64,000 bases of DNA from positions 248,001 to 312,000 of the forward strand of contig NZ_SJOH01000001.1 in the NCBI RefSeq assembly GCF_004331285.1, read 5' to 3'. This document shows, one piece after another, positions 39,811-48,914 of this stretch; the stretch's first letter is position 1, and the number at the start of each line of letters is the position of its first letter. The notes under the pieces are model-generated. The model worked only from the letters and a program-made list of their open reading frames with translations, was not told the DNA's origin and ran no database searches. Position numbers and translations under genes: made by a program. The DNA comes from Acinetobacter sp. ANC 3781. GTDB lineage: Bacteria > Pseudomonadota > Gammaproteobacteria > Pseudomonadales > Moraxellaceae.

Positions 39811-40437
39811 TTAGAATATTGAGAACACTGTTGAATACAAACCATATCCCGCTATTAAAATTAGAGTGGCACCGCAAGCCCCTAACAATTTATGGTAAAT
39901 CTTGGATTTGGATAAACGATTAAAACTTAAATAAATCATAGATAAAGTGGCAAAATCCAGTACGATCCAACTAAAGGTCAGAATTCCCAGACTAATATCC
40001 AAATGAGGGGTAATCTGTACAAACTGGGGAAAAAATGCAGCAAAGAAAAGAATATCTTTAGGATTAGAAATACCAACCAGAAATCCCTGTTTAAAACCCC
40101 CATTCATGGACTTGAATTTTAATTGTGATGGTGATTCCTCCTGTTTAGAAAAGAATACTCCCCTTAAAATTTGAATACCCAAATAAGCAATATATATACA
40201 GCCTAGAATTTTAATGCCTCTGAACCATTGCTCACTAATATCCAGAAAACCTTTCAGAACTAAAATGGAAACAGTAATTAAAATCAGTGAGGCAAAGTTG
40301 GTGCCAAAGATCGTTTGCAAAGCTTTACGATAACCACCTTTAAGCCCTGCACTGGCGACCAGCATCATGACAGGTCCAGGTGTCGCAATCATGATCACGA
40401 CAGTCAGACAGTACAACAGATATTCCGCGATATTCAC
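39811..40437 (-). CDS. LysE-family amino-acid exporter
   Basis: A 208-residue inner membrane protein with about six membrane segments and the N-terminal signature ATPGPVMMLVASAGLKGGYR (residues 18-37) of the LysE/RhtB family. GISNPKDILFFAAFFPQF is a second conserved part. It probably exports an amino acid such as homoserine, threonine, lysine or leucine; the substrate cannot be read from the sequence. Single gene. Confidence 0.9.
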   Translation of the reverse strand: MNIAEYLLYCLTVVIMIATPGPVMMLVASAGLKGGYRKALQTIFGTNFASLILITVSILVLKGFLDISEQWFRGIKILGCIYIAYLGIQILRGVFFSKQEESPSQLKFKSMNGGFKQGFLVGISNPKDILFFAAFFPQFVQITPHLDISLGILTFSWIVLDFATLSMIYLSFNRLSKSKIYHKLLGACGATLILIAGYGLYSTVFSIF

Positions 40438-40484
40438 TTTTTCTACACTTTAATTTTTTGGGAATTCAAATAAAAATGATCTTT

Positions 40485-40970
40485 TTAATCTTCTTCCATC
40501 ATCTGCAATAAATTATGGCTAATACCATCAGCACGTAAAAAAGCAAAATCGTAACTTGCTGTAGCCAAAGCCAGTACCCGACGTTCAAATTCCTGCCAGA
40601 GCGGTTTCACCTGTTTATGTTGAATCCCCAAACCGCTTTCTTCGGCTAAATTTTTATTCTTCTCACAAATTTTAAGTGCATGATAAAGCTTGCGACCTTT
40701 GGAGGCATCCTCACGTAAACGCACCCGCTTAGATAAGACAAAGCCCTCCACATGATGCAAATCGGCATGCGGCAACAGGGGTATTAAAATTTGATCCAGC
40801 TGTGCATCCAGACGCTTCCAGACCGCAGTATGCTGTTCAGGCGTATAAGTATTCCACTGAATCACTTCATGGTTAAAACGACGGCAACCACGGCATACCG
40901 AATCACCAAATACCGTAGAACAACGCCCTGCACATGGGGTCAAAGAAGCAATTCGACGGTCAGTACTCAA
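40485..40970 (-). CDS. DUF1289-domain protein
   Basis: About 161 residues. The N-terminal TPCAGRCSTVFGDSVCRGC and RFNHEVIQW give the four-cysteine pattern of DUF1289, a small likely metal-binding domain. The C-terminal 100 residues are an added helical part. The start is taken as TTG 40970, which has AGGAG six bases before it; the open frame reaches 41015. Function unknown. Confidence 0.82.
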   Translation of the reverse strand: MSTDRRIASLTPCAGRCSTVFGDSVCRGCRRFNHEVIQWNTYTPEQHTAVWKRLDAQLDQILIPLLPHADLHHVEGFVLSKRVRLREDASKGRKLYHALKICEKNKNLAEESGLGIQHKQVKPLWQEFERRVLALATASYDFAFLRADGISHNLLQMMEED

Positions 40971-41174
40971 GACACACTCCTGCACAATTGAGAAATCAAT
41001 AAAATCATCTATCAAACGATTTTAACTCAAGCTCGATTTGATAAATGACAACCTATATCGGCATCTTTCGCTTAATAACCATATTTTTGATATGGTTTTC
41101 TCGCTTCTTCATACAATTCACGTTAAAATACGCGCCTTGAATTTTGTCCTATCATAATACATTTGGAGTATTCC

Positions 41175-42107
41175 ATGAACGCTACTGTAGAACAGCTTGC
41201 ACCTGTAGAACAGCAAGCGACCACAAGTTGGGTTGTTGCCGCACTATATCAATTTAAAGAAGTTCAAGATCCTGCCGATCTTCAACAACGTCTTTTAGAC
41301 TTGGTCAACAGCATTAACTTGTGTGGAACTCTAATTGTAGCTGGTGAAGGTATTAACGGTACTGTGGCTGGGGATCGTGAAGCGATTGATCAAATTCATA
41401 CTTTTCTTGTGAATGAAGGCTTTAACGCTATGGAGTACAAAGAATCTCATAGCGATGATAAACCTTTCCGTAAAATGAAAATCAAACTCAAAAAAGAGAT
41501 TGTAACTTTAGGTGTGGAAGTTAAACCACGCGACTTAGTCGGTCATTATCTTGATCCTAAACAATGGAACGAACTGATTGCACGTGATGACGTGATTCTG
41601 GTCGATACCCGTAATGACTACGAATATAAAGCCGGTACATTTAAAGGTGCGGTTGACCCTAAGACAGAAACGTTCCGTGAATTTCCAGAATATGTAAAAC
41701 AAAACCTTGCACAGCATAAAGACAAGAAGATTGCGATGTTCTGTACTGGTGGGATTCGTTGTGAAAAATCAACTTCTTTATTACTTCAGGAAGGCTTTAA
41801 TGAGGTTTATCACTTAAAAGGCGGTATTTTAAAATACCTCGAAGAAACCCCGGTTGAAGAAAGCATGTGGGAAGGCGAATGTTTCGTATTTGATGGCCGT
41901 ACTGCAGTAACCCATGGTGTTGAAGAAGGTCAGAACATTAAGTGTCATGCATGTGGATGGCCTTTACTTCCTGAAGAAGCTGAACTTGCAAGTTATGAAC
42001 ATGGGGTATCTTGTAAATATTGTATTGAGAAAACTACAGAGCAACAGAAAGCCGGTTTCCGCATGCGTCAGTCTCAAATTGCAGCTGCTAAGCGAAAACG
42101 TCTTTAA
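41175..42107 (+). CDS. trhO: tRNA uridine(34) hydroxylase TrhO (rhodanese family)
   Basis: 310 residues. An N-terminal acylphosphatase-like domain is followed by a rhodanese domain with the active loop CTGGIRCEKS, and a C-terminal pair of cysteine motifs (CHACGWPL and CKYC). The family (YceA) hydroxylates U34 in some tRNAs in an oxygen-dependent way. The start is ATG 41175 with GGAG six bases before; an upstream TTG overlaps that site. Followed by a terminator. Confidence 0.93.
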   Translation: MNATVEQLAPVEQQATTSWVVAALYQFKEVQDPADLQQRLLDLVNSINLCGTLIVAGEGINGTVAGDREAIDQIHTFLVNEGFNAMEYKESHSDDKPFRKMKIKLKKEIVTLGVEVKPRDLVGHYLDPKQWNELIARDDVILVDTRNDYEYKAGTFKGAVDPKTETFREFPEYVKQNLAQHKDKKIAMFCTGGIRCEKSTSLLLQEGFNEVYHLKGGILKYLEETPVEESMWEGECFVFDGRTAVTHGVEEGQNIKCHACGWPLLPEEAELASYEHGVSCKYCIEKTTEQQKAGFRMRQSQIAAAKRKRL

Positions 42108-42132
42108 ACTTAAATTTGTAAAGTTATATAAA

Positions 42133-42158
42133 TAAAGCTCTCATTTGAGGGCTTTTTA
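42133..42158 (+). terminator. Terminator after trhO
   Basis: AAAGCTCTCA-ttt-TGAGGGCTTT (one wobble) and a T run. Confidence 0.87.
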
Positions 42159-42325
42159 TTTACCTAAAATAAACAATAATTAAAAAAAGATCACCAAATT
42201 TCACTTTTAATGCTTACTAAGTCTCACATAATTTGATAACCTGAGATTAAAATTAAAACAATCCTGTAACTCATTAATTTTTAAAGTAAAAAATTAAACA
42301 TATAACGTGAAAAAGGAGTTAAATT

Positions 42326-42610
42326 ATGCCAAAATCAATTACTCGTTCGGTCAATTATAATAGACGTGTTGACTTTGTACGTGGAAAAAATTATCAACAA
42401 ATACAAGAAATAAAAATACTTTTAGATCAACAATCTCATCTTTTTATTGTGACCTTGGGAGCTGTTATTGGCACTATTTTATCAATCTTTATTGCCTACC
42501 ACTTGAAACCCAATCTATTTGAATATGCGATGCTCAGTGTGATTCCTTTTGCACTTTCGTATAGTTTAAGAAAGGTTTACATTCACACCCTAGTCCATAG
42601 TCAGGAATAA
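42326..42610 (+). CDS. Small membrane protein, unknown
   Basis: 94 residues with two membrane segments (about 38-57 and 66-82) and basic ends. An excellent AAGGAG lies nine bases before the ATG. No family recognised. DedA follows after 85 bases in the same direction. Confidence 0.75.
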   Translation: MPKSITRSVNYNRRVDFVRGKNYQQIQEIKILLDQQSHLFIVTLGAVIGTILSIFIAYHLKPNLFEYAMLSVIPFALSYSLRKVYIHTLVHSQE

Positions 42611-42695
42611 GCAAAGTTAATGACTTGGCTTTACTTTACCCTACAATAAATAAACTTTAGGATGGTTTGGATATCATTATTATTTTTACAAACTT

Positions 42696-43304
42696 ATGAA
42701 TTTGACTGAATGGATTATTTCCATTATGGAACAATTGGGCTACTTCGGTATTGCTCTATTAATGTTTCTCGACAATATTTTTCCTCCGATTCCTTCGGAA
42801 ATTATTATGCCTTCTGCAGGTTATTCTGCATCACAAGGGCAATTGCTTTTAACTGGCGTAATTATCGCGGGTTGTATAGGTTCCCTGATTGCTGCGGCTA
42901 TATTGTACTGGGTAGGGTATAAATTTAATCACGACAGTATTTTCCGTTTTGTAGATCGCTACGGCAAATATCTTTTTATAAAACCTAACGATGTCAAAAA
43001 ATCTCTGGACTGGTTTGAACACTATGGGCACCGAATTGTTTTCTTTGGCCGCATGATTCCTGCAGTTCGTTCACTAATCAGCATTCCAGCTGGCATGAGT
43101 CACATGCCCTTCGGGAAATTCATGTTCTACAGTAGTCTAGGTACAATTATCTGGACCACTTTTCTGGCCTGTATGGGTTTTTATTTCGGAGAAAATCAGG
43201 AGCTGATGCAAGCCATTTTCAGCAGTGTCGGCTATGTCATTATCGCAATAGTGAGCGTTTTCTGCATTTGGTTTTTATATCGAAAGTTCAAACATAAAGC
43301 TTAA
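42696..43304 (+). CDS. DedA-family membrane protein
   Basis: 202 residues. FLDNIFPPIPSEIIMPSAGY and GRMIPAVRSLISIPAGMSHM (residues about 118-137) are the two conserved blocks of the DedA/SNARE-associated family, whose members include lipid carrier (undecaprenyl phosphate) flippases. Several membrane segments. The N-terminal acidic and arginine residues needed for activity are present. Confidence 0.9.
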   Translation: MNLTEWIISIMEQLGYFGIALLMFLDNIFPPIPSEIIMPSAGYSASQGQLLLTGVIIAGCIGSLIAAAILYWVGYKFNHDSIFRFVDRYGKYLFIKPNDVKKSLDWFEHYGHRIVFFGRMIPAVRSLISIPAGMSHMPFGKFMFYSSLGTIIWTTFLACMGFYFGENQELMQAIFSSVGYVIIAIVSVFCIWFLYRKFKHKA

Positions 43305-43386
43305 TAGAAAAACATGCAGGCGCTTCTGTTGAGATAAAAATCTGGGTGAACATCATAAACGCTTATACGGATTTTTTTTGTATTCT

Positions 43387-43539
43387 ATGGAAGCTGCAAA
43401 CATATCTCCTCAAATCAAAGAATTTAGCGATTACCCTTTATCCGAAACTATTTTCTTGATCGTCAATAATCACATAAAAGCTTATCTAGCTTTGTTTTTA
43501 TTAATGTTGAATTGGATGTGCTTGGGGAGATTTAAATGA
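43387..43539 (+). CDS. Possible small membrane protein overlapping the next gene (ATGA)
   Basis: A frame of 50 codons with one hydrophobic segment (AYLALFLLMLNWMCL). Its stop overlaps the next start as ATGA (43536-43539), the usual sign of translational coupling. It has no clear ribosome binding site of its own, which weakens the call. Not recognised. Confidence 0.4.
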   Translation: MEAANISPQIKEFSDYPLSETIFLIVNNHIKAYLALFLLMLNWMCLGRFK

Positions 43540-43912
43540 AATATTATTATGCTGTTTTCACCATTGCCTATATTCTCTCTTTTTTGTTATTTAACTTCTT
43601 GATCCAGGTAATCAGTATAGAAATTTCCTCTGCTATCGTTATACTAATTGCAGGAAGCTTCTTCACGGCATGGCATTTTGCAGAGCGTGAACAGCGCTGC
43701 CCCCTCACCCCAAAAAAAGAAACTATTAATTGGAATCAATTGCCTGCAGATTAGTTGTGATTAGCATCTGTTTATTGCTCATCAATATTAATAGCTGCAC
43801 GACTTCTCTATTCATTCAGATACTGGGGCATATCCCGGAAGGGATCTGGCTGATTGTAATCAGTTTTACAGTACTGATGGAATGGGTTTTATTTAGTTTT
43901 AGCTATGGCTGA
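43536..43912 (+). pseudogene. Frameshifted small multi-helix membrane protein
   Basis: The first part (43536-43754) reads as 72 residues with two membrane helices and a good GGGGAG before the ATG, then stops. A second frame, open from 43730 to 43912, carries two further membrane segments (VVISICLLLININ and GIWLIVISFTVLMEWVLF). Joining them by a -1 shift between 43730 and 43752 gives one protein of about 125 residues with four helices. It resembles the small Acinetobacter family labelled ABZJ_00895, though that label is from memory. It may be a real mutation, a sequencing error or, less likely, programmed frameshifting. Confidence 0.6.
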
Positions 43913-43942
43913 TTTGCGCAAAAATGTTTTGATTTAAGCAAT

Positions 43943-43972
43943 AAAAAAACACCTCAAGTGAGGTGTTTTTTA
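43943..43972. terminator. Bidirectional terminator
   Basis: AAAAAACACCTC-aagt-GAGGTGTTTTTT between converging genes. Confidence 0.9.
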
Positions 43973-44010
43973 CATTGAATGAAACACAGCATTTAACTAT
44001 GACAGCGCCC

Positions 44011-44535
44011 TTAGCTTGGCGTGTGATACATTAAATAAATTTCATTTAAGTTTGCTGGAATTTCTTCAGCAATTTCGTCCATCAGCTGACCATTGCGACG
44101 GAAAGATTCCATTTGTGGATCTTCATCGTCCACACCACTGAACATCATCATGGGTAAAGTTAAATCTACCAGTTGTTCTTCATGTTCAGGTGTGAACCAG
44201 GCATCTTCGTTTAAGAACATAGCATCAACGAAACCAACACTCCAGTCGCCTAAACTTGATTCAACATCCGCCTCTTCAATTTCAAAAGGAAATTCAATTC
44301 CTTCTTCATTGGCCAAGTTTTGACGAATTGCTTCTAACCATGCTTTTATTTGAGCAATCATTTCAGCAGGAACTTTCTTTTGATTGTTATCGAAAAGTTC
44401 CTCGAGCCATTTATCAAAAGTTGGTCCAACAGCAGTTGCACATAAAAAACCATGAGTTGCCGCAAAATCTAGACCGTGTTCATTTTGGTCGCCGTCTAGG
44501 TATTCGCTCAATAGGTCTAAATCTAAAGCACTCAT
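44011..44535 (-). CDS. UPF0149 (YgfB/YecA-like) protein
   Basis: 174 residues, acidic. DLLSEYLDGDQN and the FAATHGFLCATAVGP segment near the N-terminus mark the UPF0149 family. It lacks the C-terminal SEC-C zinc motif of YecA and so is closer to YgfB. Function is poorly known; YgfB-like proteins have been linked to regulation in Pseudomonas. Followed, on the same strand, by the bidirectional terminator. Confidence 0.85.
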   Translation of the reverse strand: MSALDLDLLSEYLDGDQNEHGLDFAATHGFLCATAVGPTFDKWLEELFDNNQKKVPAEMIAQIKAWLEAIRQNLANEEGIEFPFEIEEADVESSLGDWSVGFVDAMFLNEDAWFTPEHEEQLVDLTLPMMMFSGVDDEDPQMESFRRNGQLMDEIAEEIPANLNEIYLMYHTPS

Positions 44536-44604
44536 TTAAAATCCAAGTTCAGTAAAATAACTGCGGATAGCATAGCATTTTAGCCGGCTATGCCAAATCA
44601 CAAT

Positions 44605-44814
44605 TTAGTCTTCTTCATCATCAAAGTCGTCGTCATCATCCAGATCGTAATCAAAATCTTTCAGTTCACGCTCCAAACGACGTTGTGCGAGTAAATCGTC
44701 AATGAGACGACGCTTTTCCAAAGACTCTTTAGCACTAATTTTGCTTGAGGCTTCATCAAAGCTGACATCATCATCACTGAAGCTATCATCTAGTTCAAAA
44801 TCTGTAGAAGACAC
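44605..44814 (-). CDS. Small acidic protein (PA3496-like)
   Basis: 69 residues, more than one third Asp or Glu, with an acidic tail (DYDLDDDDDFDDEED). The middle KRRLIDDLLAQRRLERELKD matches the arginine-rich helix of the small family named after PA3496 in Pseudomonas. Function unknown. Upstream of and divergent from rpoD; the YgfB-like gene follows on the same strand. Confidence 0.7.
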   Translation of the reverse strand: MSSTDFELDDSFSDDDVSFDEASSKISAKESLEKRRLIDDLLAQRRLERELKDFDYDLDDDDDFDDEED

Positions 44815-45185
44815 TAAAACTACCTCATGGTGAAAAAAGTGAATGGGTCTAGGCGCTATTTATCTTTGTTCGGAAATCTTGTCAAGTTTTTTTTAATTTT
44901 TTATATAACAAACTCAATTTACTCTTGTTTTTTGACCCTAAAATTGTGTATTTATTAACATGCAGAATTTTATTCAGAATGTATGCAGAAAACCCGGTAT
45001 ATTTTGAAGGCATTCCATTAAACACACTTGAAAAATAAAATTCCAACCCAATATTGAAAACAATTGTTAAATCAAAGTCATCTTTCTAAATGATACTTGA
45101 CCAATCAATTCAAAACAATTTTAAGCGAATTGTGCTATTATGCACGGTTTTTCACTGCCACTGATTCAATGAAGAGTAAGCAAAG
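44815..45185. other. Divergent upstream region of rpoD
   Basis: 371 AT-rich bases with no gene. It holds the rpoD promoter (next entry) and presumably one for the acidic protein. Confidence 0.6.
45133..45141 (+). promoter_or_regulatory. Extended -10 promoter of rpoD
   Basis: TGCTATTAT, an extended -10 (TGn plus TATTAT at 45136-45141), 45 bases before the rpoD ATG. The -35 region is weak, as is common with extended -10 promoters. Confidence 0.5.
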
Positions 45186-47072
45186 ATGAGCGATATGACT
45201 TCCCCTACTTCTCAAGTAGCGGCTCTGATTAGCCGAGGCAAAGAGCAAGGTTACTTAACTTACGCTGAAGTTAACGATCATCTCCCAGACTCGATCACGG
45301 AAAGCGAACAGATTGAAGACATTATTCAAATGCTTCAAGACGTTGGCATTCCAGTGCATGAACGTGCGCCTGAATCTGATGACACCATGTTCGACGGCAA
45401 TAACGCTGAAGCAACCGATGAAGTCGCTGAAGAAGAAGCGGCAGCCGTTCTTGCTTCAGTTGAAAGCGAACCTGGTCGAACCACGGATCCAGTACGTATG
45501 TACATGCGTGAAATGGGAACGGTTGAACTTTTAACACGTGAAGGCGAAATTAGCATTGCTAAACGCATTGAAGAAGGTATTCGTGACGTTCTTCATTCTA
45601 TTGCGTATTGGCCAAATGCAGTTGAAGTTGTATTAAAAGAATATAACGATGTTACCGAAGGTGAACGTCGTCTTGCTGATATTTTATCTGGTTATTTAGA
45701 TCCAGAATCTGATGAAGAAATTCCAGAAGTTCTAGAAGTAGCAGAAATTGTTGTTGAAAAAGCTGAAGCTGCAACCAAAGCGACTAAAGATGTAAAGTTG
45801 GATGATGACGAAGAAGAAGAAGCTGAAAGCGATGATGAGTCTGAAGCCGAATCAGGTCCAGATCCAGAAATTGCCCGTATTCGTTTTACCGAATTAGAAG
45901 ATGCTTGGAAATTAACCAAAACTGCTATTGAAAAACATGGTCGTGATAGCAAACAGGCAGAAGAAGCGCTTCAAGCACTGGCAACCGTGTTTATGATGTT
46001 TAAATTTACCCCGCGTTTATTTGACATCATTTCAGAAATGATTCGTGGTACGCATGAACAAATTCGTACCGCTGAACGTGAAGTAATGCGTTATGCAGTA
46101 CGTCGCGGCCGTATGGACCGTAATCACTTCCGTACTTCGTTCCCGGGCCATGAATCAAATCCAGCCTGGTTAGATGAACAAATTGCTAAAGCACCTGCTG
46201 AACAAAAAGTTTATTTGGAAAAAGTACGTCCAGATGTGCTTGCATTCCAACAAAAGATTGCAGACATCGAAAAAGAACTGGGTCTTGATGTTAAAGGCAT
46301 TAAAGATATTTCTAAACGTATGTCGATTGGTGAAGCCAAAGCGCGCCGTGCGAAAAAAGAAATGGTTGAAGCAAACTTGCGTCTGGTGATTTCGATTGCG
46401 AAAAAATATACCAATCGTGGCTTGCAATTCCTTGACTTGATTCAAGAAGGTAATATCGGTTTGATGAAAGCCGTAGACAAGTTTGAATACCGTCGTGGTT
46501 ATAAATTCTCGACCTATGCAACTTGGTGGATTCGTCAGGCGATTACCCGTTCTATTGCCGATCAGGCACGTACCATTCGTATTCCAGTACACATGATCGA
46601 AACCATTAACAAGATCAACCGTGTATCACGTCAGCTTCTTCAAGAAATGGGCCGTGAACCGACGCCTGAAGAATTGGGCGAACGTCTGGAAATGGATGAA
46701 GTTAAAGTGCGTAAAGTACTCAAAATTGCCAAAGAGCCGATTTCTATGGAAACGCCAATTGGTGATGATGAAGATTCGCATTTGGGTGACTTCATTGAAG
46801 ATGGCAACATCACTTCTCCAATTGATGCTGCAACTTCAGAAGGCTTAAAAGAAGCGACTCGTGAAGTACTTGAGAACTTGACTGAACGTGAGGCAAAAGT
46901 CTTGAAAATGCGTTTTGGTATTGATATGCCAACTGACCATACTTTGGAAGAAGTCGGTAAACAGTTTGACGTAACACGTGAGCGTATTCGTCAGATTGAA
47001 GCTAAAGCATTACGTAAATTACGCCATCCTTCTCGTTCTGAACACTTACGTTCATTCCTAGAAAACGACTAA
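45186..47072 (+). CDS. rpoD: RNA polymerase sigma factor RpoD (sigma-70)
   Basis: 628 residues (E. coli 613), the main sigma factor. Region 1.1 at the N-terminus; region 1.2 in [20 protein letters not shown]; a large non-conserved insert with an acidic run (about 195-225); region 2 with the -10-binding [14 protein letters not shown]; region 3; and region 4.2 with [19 protein letters not shown] for the -35. Good agreement along the whole length. AAGAGTAAG precedes the ATG. A stable hairpin lies downstream. Confidence 0.98.
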   Translation: MSDMTSPTSQVAALISRGKEQGYLTYAEVNDHLPDSITESEQIEDIIQMLQDVGIPVHERAPESDDTMFDGNNAEATDEVAEEEAAAVLASVESEPGRTTDPVRMYMREMGTVELLTREGEISIAKRIEEGIRDVLHSIAYWPNAVEVVLKEYNDVTEGERRLADILSGYLDPESDEEIPEVLEVAEIVVEKAEAATKATKDVKLDDDEEEEAESDDESEAESGPDPEIARIRFTELEDAWKLTKTAIEKHGRDSKQAEEALQALATVFMMFKFTPRLFDIISEMIRGTHEQIRTAEREVMRYAVRRGRMDRNHFRTSFPGHESNPAWLDEQIAKAPAEQKVYLEKVRPDVLAFQQKIADIEKELGLDVKGIKDISKRMSIGEAKARRAKKEMVEANLRLVISIAKKYTNRGLQFLDLIQEGNIGLMKAVDKFEYRRGYKFSTYATWWIRQAITRSIADQARTIRIPVHMIETINKINRVSRQLLQEMGREPTPEELGERLEMDEVKVRKVLKIAKEPISMETPIGDDEDSHLGDFIEDGNITSPIDAATSEGLKEATREVLENLTEREAKVLKMRFGIDMPTDHTLEEVGKQFDVTRERIRQIEAKALRKLRHPSRSEHLRSFLEND

Positions 47073-47142
47073 TTCTTGATGATACCGATGGGGGGCTTGA
47101 AAAGTATTCGAGTATCCCCATTTAAGTATTCAGAAGACATAT

Positions 47143-47167
47143 AACGCCTGCATTCATGCAGGCGTTT
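47143..47167 (+). terminator. Hairpin between rpoD and the DUF493 gene
   Basis: A perfect AACGCCTGCAT / ATGCAGGCGTT repeat with a short T run. It could end rpoD transcription or form a leader hairpin of the next gene, whose AAGGGG lies seven bases further on. Confidence 0.6.
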
Positions 47168-47184
47168 GATATAAGGGGACTACT

Positions 47185-47478
47185 ATGACCATGTTAGACC
47201 GTACGCCATCTCGCGAACTTCAAGAAGATCTTTGGGTTTTCCCTATGGATTATCCAATCAAACTGATTGGTGAAGCGAGTGATGATTTACATGTCGCCGT
47301 TGTAGAAATTTTAGTGAAACACTTCCCTGACTTTGATAGCACGAGTATTAAAATTCAAGTATCTCGCACAGGTAAATATCACTCTTTAACTGCACAACTG
47401 CTTTTCTTGGAGCTTGAACAGGTGCATGCGCTTTATGCCGATTTAGCTGCATGTCCATTGATTAAAACAGCCCTTTAA
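47185..47478 (+). CDS. DUF493 (YbeD) protein
   Basis: 97 residues of the YbeD family. FPMDYPIKLIGEA near the start and the S-R-T-GKYHSLTAQLLF segment in the middle are the family core; the fold is ACT-like. The gene lies before lipB, as in E. coli (ybeD-lipB). Function unknown; possibly regulatory. Confidence 0.92.
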   Translation: MTMLDRTPSRELQEDLWVFPMDYPIKLIGEASDDLHVAVVEILVKHFPDFDSTSIKIQVSRTGKYHSLTAQLLFLELEQVHALYADLAACPLIKTAL

Positions 47479-47485
47479 GATAAAT

Positions 47486-47515
47486 AAAAAACACGCTAAG
47501 CAGCGTGTTTTTTTA
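47486..47515 (+). terminator. Terminator after the DUF493 gene
   Basis: AAAAAACACGCT-aagc-AGCGTGTTTTTT followed by TTAT. Confidence 0.9.
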
Positions 47516-47642
47516 TATCTATAGAAAACCATTGAATCCCTTCCAATAAAAATGGCAAATCATCTGGGTATCATTCCCTATCCAAGCCTGATTTCATTAT
47601 AATCATTTATAATATTTAAAATTCTTTAAGGACGCACTTTAC

Positions 47643-48302
47643 GTGACTGATGCTGTTCTAAAACCAACCCTGATTATTCGTCAATTTAACCAGCTCACGC
47701 CCTATCCAGATCGTTTTCAGGACATGAAAAGCCTGACTGAAAACCGTCATGAAAATACCCCAGATGAACTGTGGATTTTGCAGCATCATGAGGTTTTAAC
47801 TCAAGGTCAAGCAGGAAAGCCTGAACATATTTTGATGTCCAGCAACATTCCAGTAGTACAAACCGATCGTGGCGGACAAGTCACTTGGCATGGTCCGGGT
47901 CAACTGGTTGCTTACTTCATGTTCGACCTAAACCGTTTAGGCTGGAATGTCCGTACTTTAGTGTCTTATGCAGAAAACCTCATGATTGAACTGCTCAACA
48001 AATACGGGATTGAAGCCTATGCCAAACCGGATGCACCTGGGGTTTATGTCAATGAACGTAAAATTGGTTCTTTAGGCTTTAAAATCCGTAAAGGCCGCAG
48101 CTATCATGGACTCGCACTGAATATTGATTGCGACCTGTCTGGCTTCCATACCATTAACCCATGCGGTTATGCAGGACTGGAAATGGTTCGTGTTATGGAC
48201 TTGGTTCCGAACTACCCGCACTTTAATGATTTATGTACGGATATCATTGAAACTTTAGACAACAGCGGTTACTTTAATCAAGTCCAAGTCATGCAACAAT
48301 AA
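47643..48302 (+). CDS. lipB: Octanoyltransferase LipB
   Basis: 219 residues, GTG start with AAGGA 12 bases before. It moves octanoyl from acyl carrier protein to lipoyl domains such as that of SucB. RGGQVTWHGPGQLVAY is the family signature; K in RKIGSLGFKI and C in INPCGYAGL are catalytic. A terminator separates it from the DUF493 gene. lipA is not in the window. Confidence 0.96.
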   Translation: MTDAVLKPTLIIRQFNQLTPYPDRFQDMKSLTENRHENTPDELWILQHHEVLTQGQAGKPEHILMSSNIPVVQTDRGGQVTWHGPGQLVAYFMFDLNRLGWNVRTLVSYAENLMIELLNKYGIEAYAKPDAPGVYVNERKIGSLGFKIRKGRSYHGLALNIDCDLSGFHTINPCGYAGLEMVRVMDLVPNYPHFNDLCTDIIETLDNSGYFNQVQVMQQ

Positions 48303-48379
48303 CTTTGCTTTTGACATAAAAATAAATTAGAGTATTTACTCTAAATTAATAAAATATTTTTTAGATAAGGGATGCGCGA

Positions 48380-48913
48380 GTGATTTCAACAAAATCCGTA
48401 AAGCCCGCTTTACAACTGACCTATGTCAAACTCATGATGGATGTGATTGGCAGAGGTCTGGTAATGGCGAGTCAAGTCGATGACGAAGTAAAACAGGAAG
48501 TCTCTAACTTTCCTGTCGGTTTTGTTCTATCGATGAAAGTATTTCCCAATGGCCCGGCATTTATTGCGAAAGTCACGGAAGACCATCAATTAAAATTACT
48601 AAAATCTGTAGACATCAAGCCTGATCTAACCATTACTTTCAAGCACTTAACCCATGCTTTTCTCGTCTTTTCTTTTCAGGAAAGTACTGCACAAGCATTT
48701 GCTCACGACCGTATGATTGCCGATGGTGATGTATCAAATGCCATTCGTCTGGTCCGTTGCTTAAATAAAATGGAATCACTGATTTTACCTAAACTCTTGG
48801 CCGAGCTTGCTGTAAAACAATATCCAACCGAATTGAGCCTAAAACAAAAACTCACCGGAGCTGCAAATATTTATTTGAAACTAGCTCAATCCTATTTTAA
48901 ACGGAGTGCATAA
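48380..48913 (+). CDS. SCP2-like domain protein before an alcohol dehydrogenase
   Basis: 177 residues, GTG start behind AAGGG. The middle (about 60-140) looks like an SCP2 sterol/lipid-binding fold: KPDLTITFKHLTHAFLV, then a helix with HDRMIADGDVSNAIRLVRC. No signal peptide. The iron alcohol dehydrogenase starts one base after its stop, so the two proteins are coupled and may share a lipid-like substrate. Family and function are tentative. Confidence 0.65.
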   Translation: MISTKSVKPALQLTYVKLMMDVIGRGLVMASQVDDEVKQEVSNFPVGFVLSMKVFPNGPAFIAKVTEDHQLKLLKSVDIKPDLTITFKHLTHAFLVFSFQESTAQAFAHDRMIADGDVSNAIRLVRCLNKMESLILPKLLAELAVKQYPTELSLKQKLTGAANIYLKLAQSYFKRSA

Positions 48914-48914
48914 C

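Noticed and set aside
45322..45952. Serine- and leucine-rich frames on the minus strand
   Set aside because: They are antisense to the acidic regions of rpoD (GAA/GAT codons read backwards).
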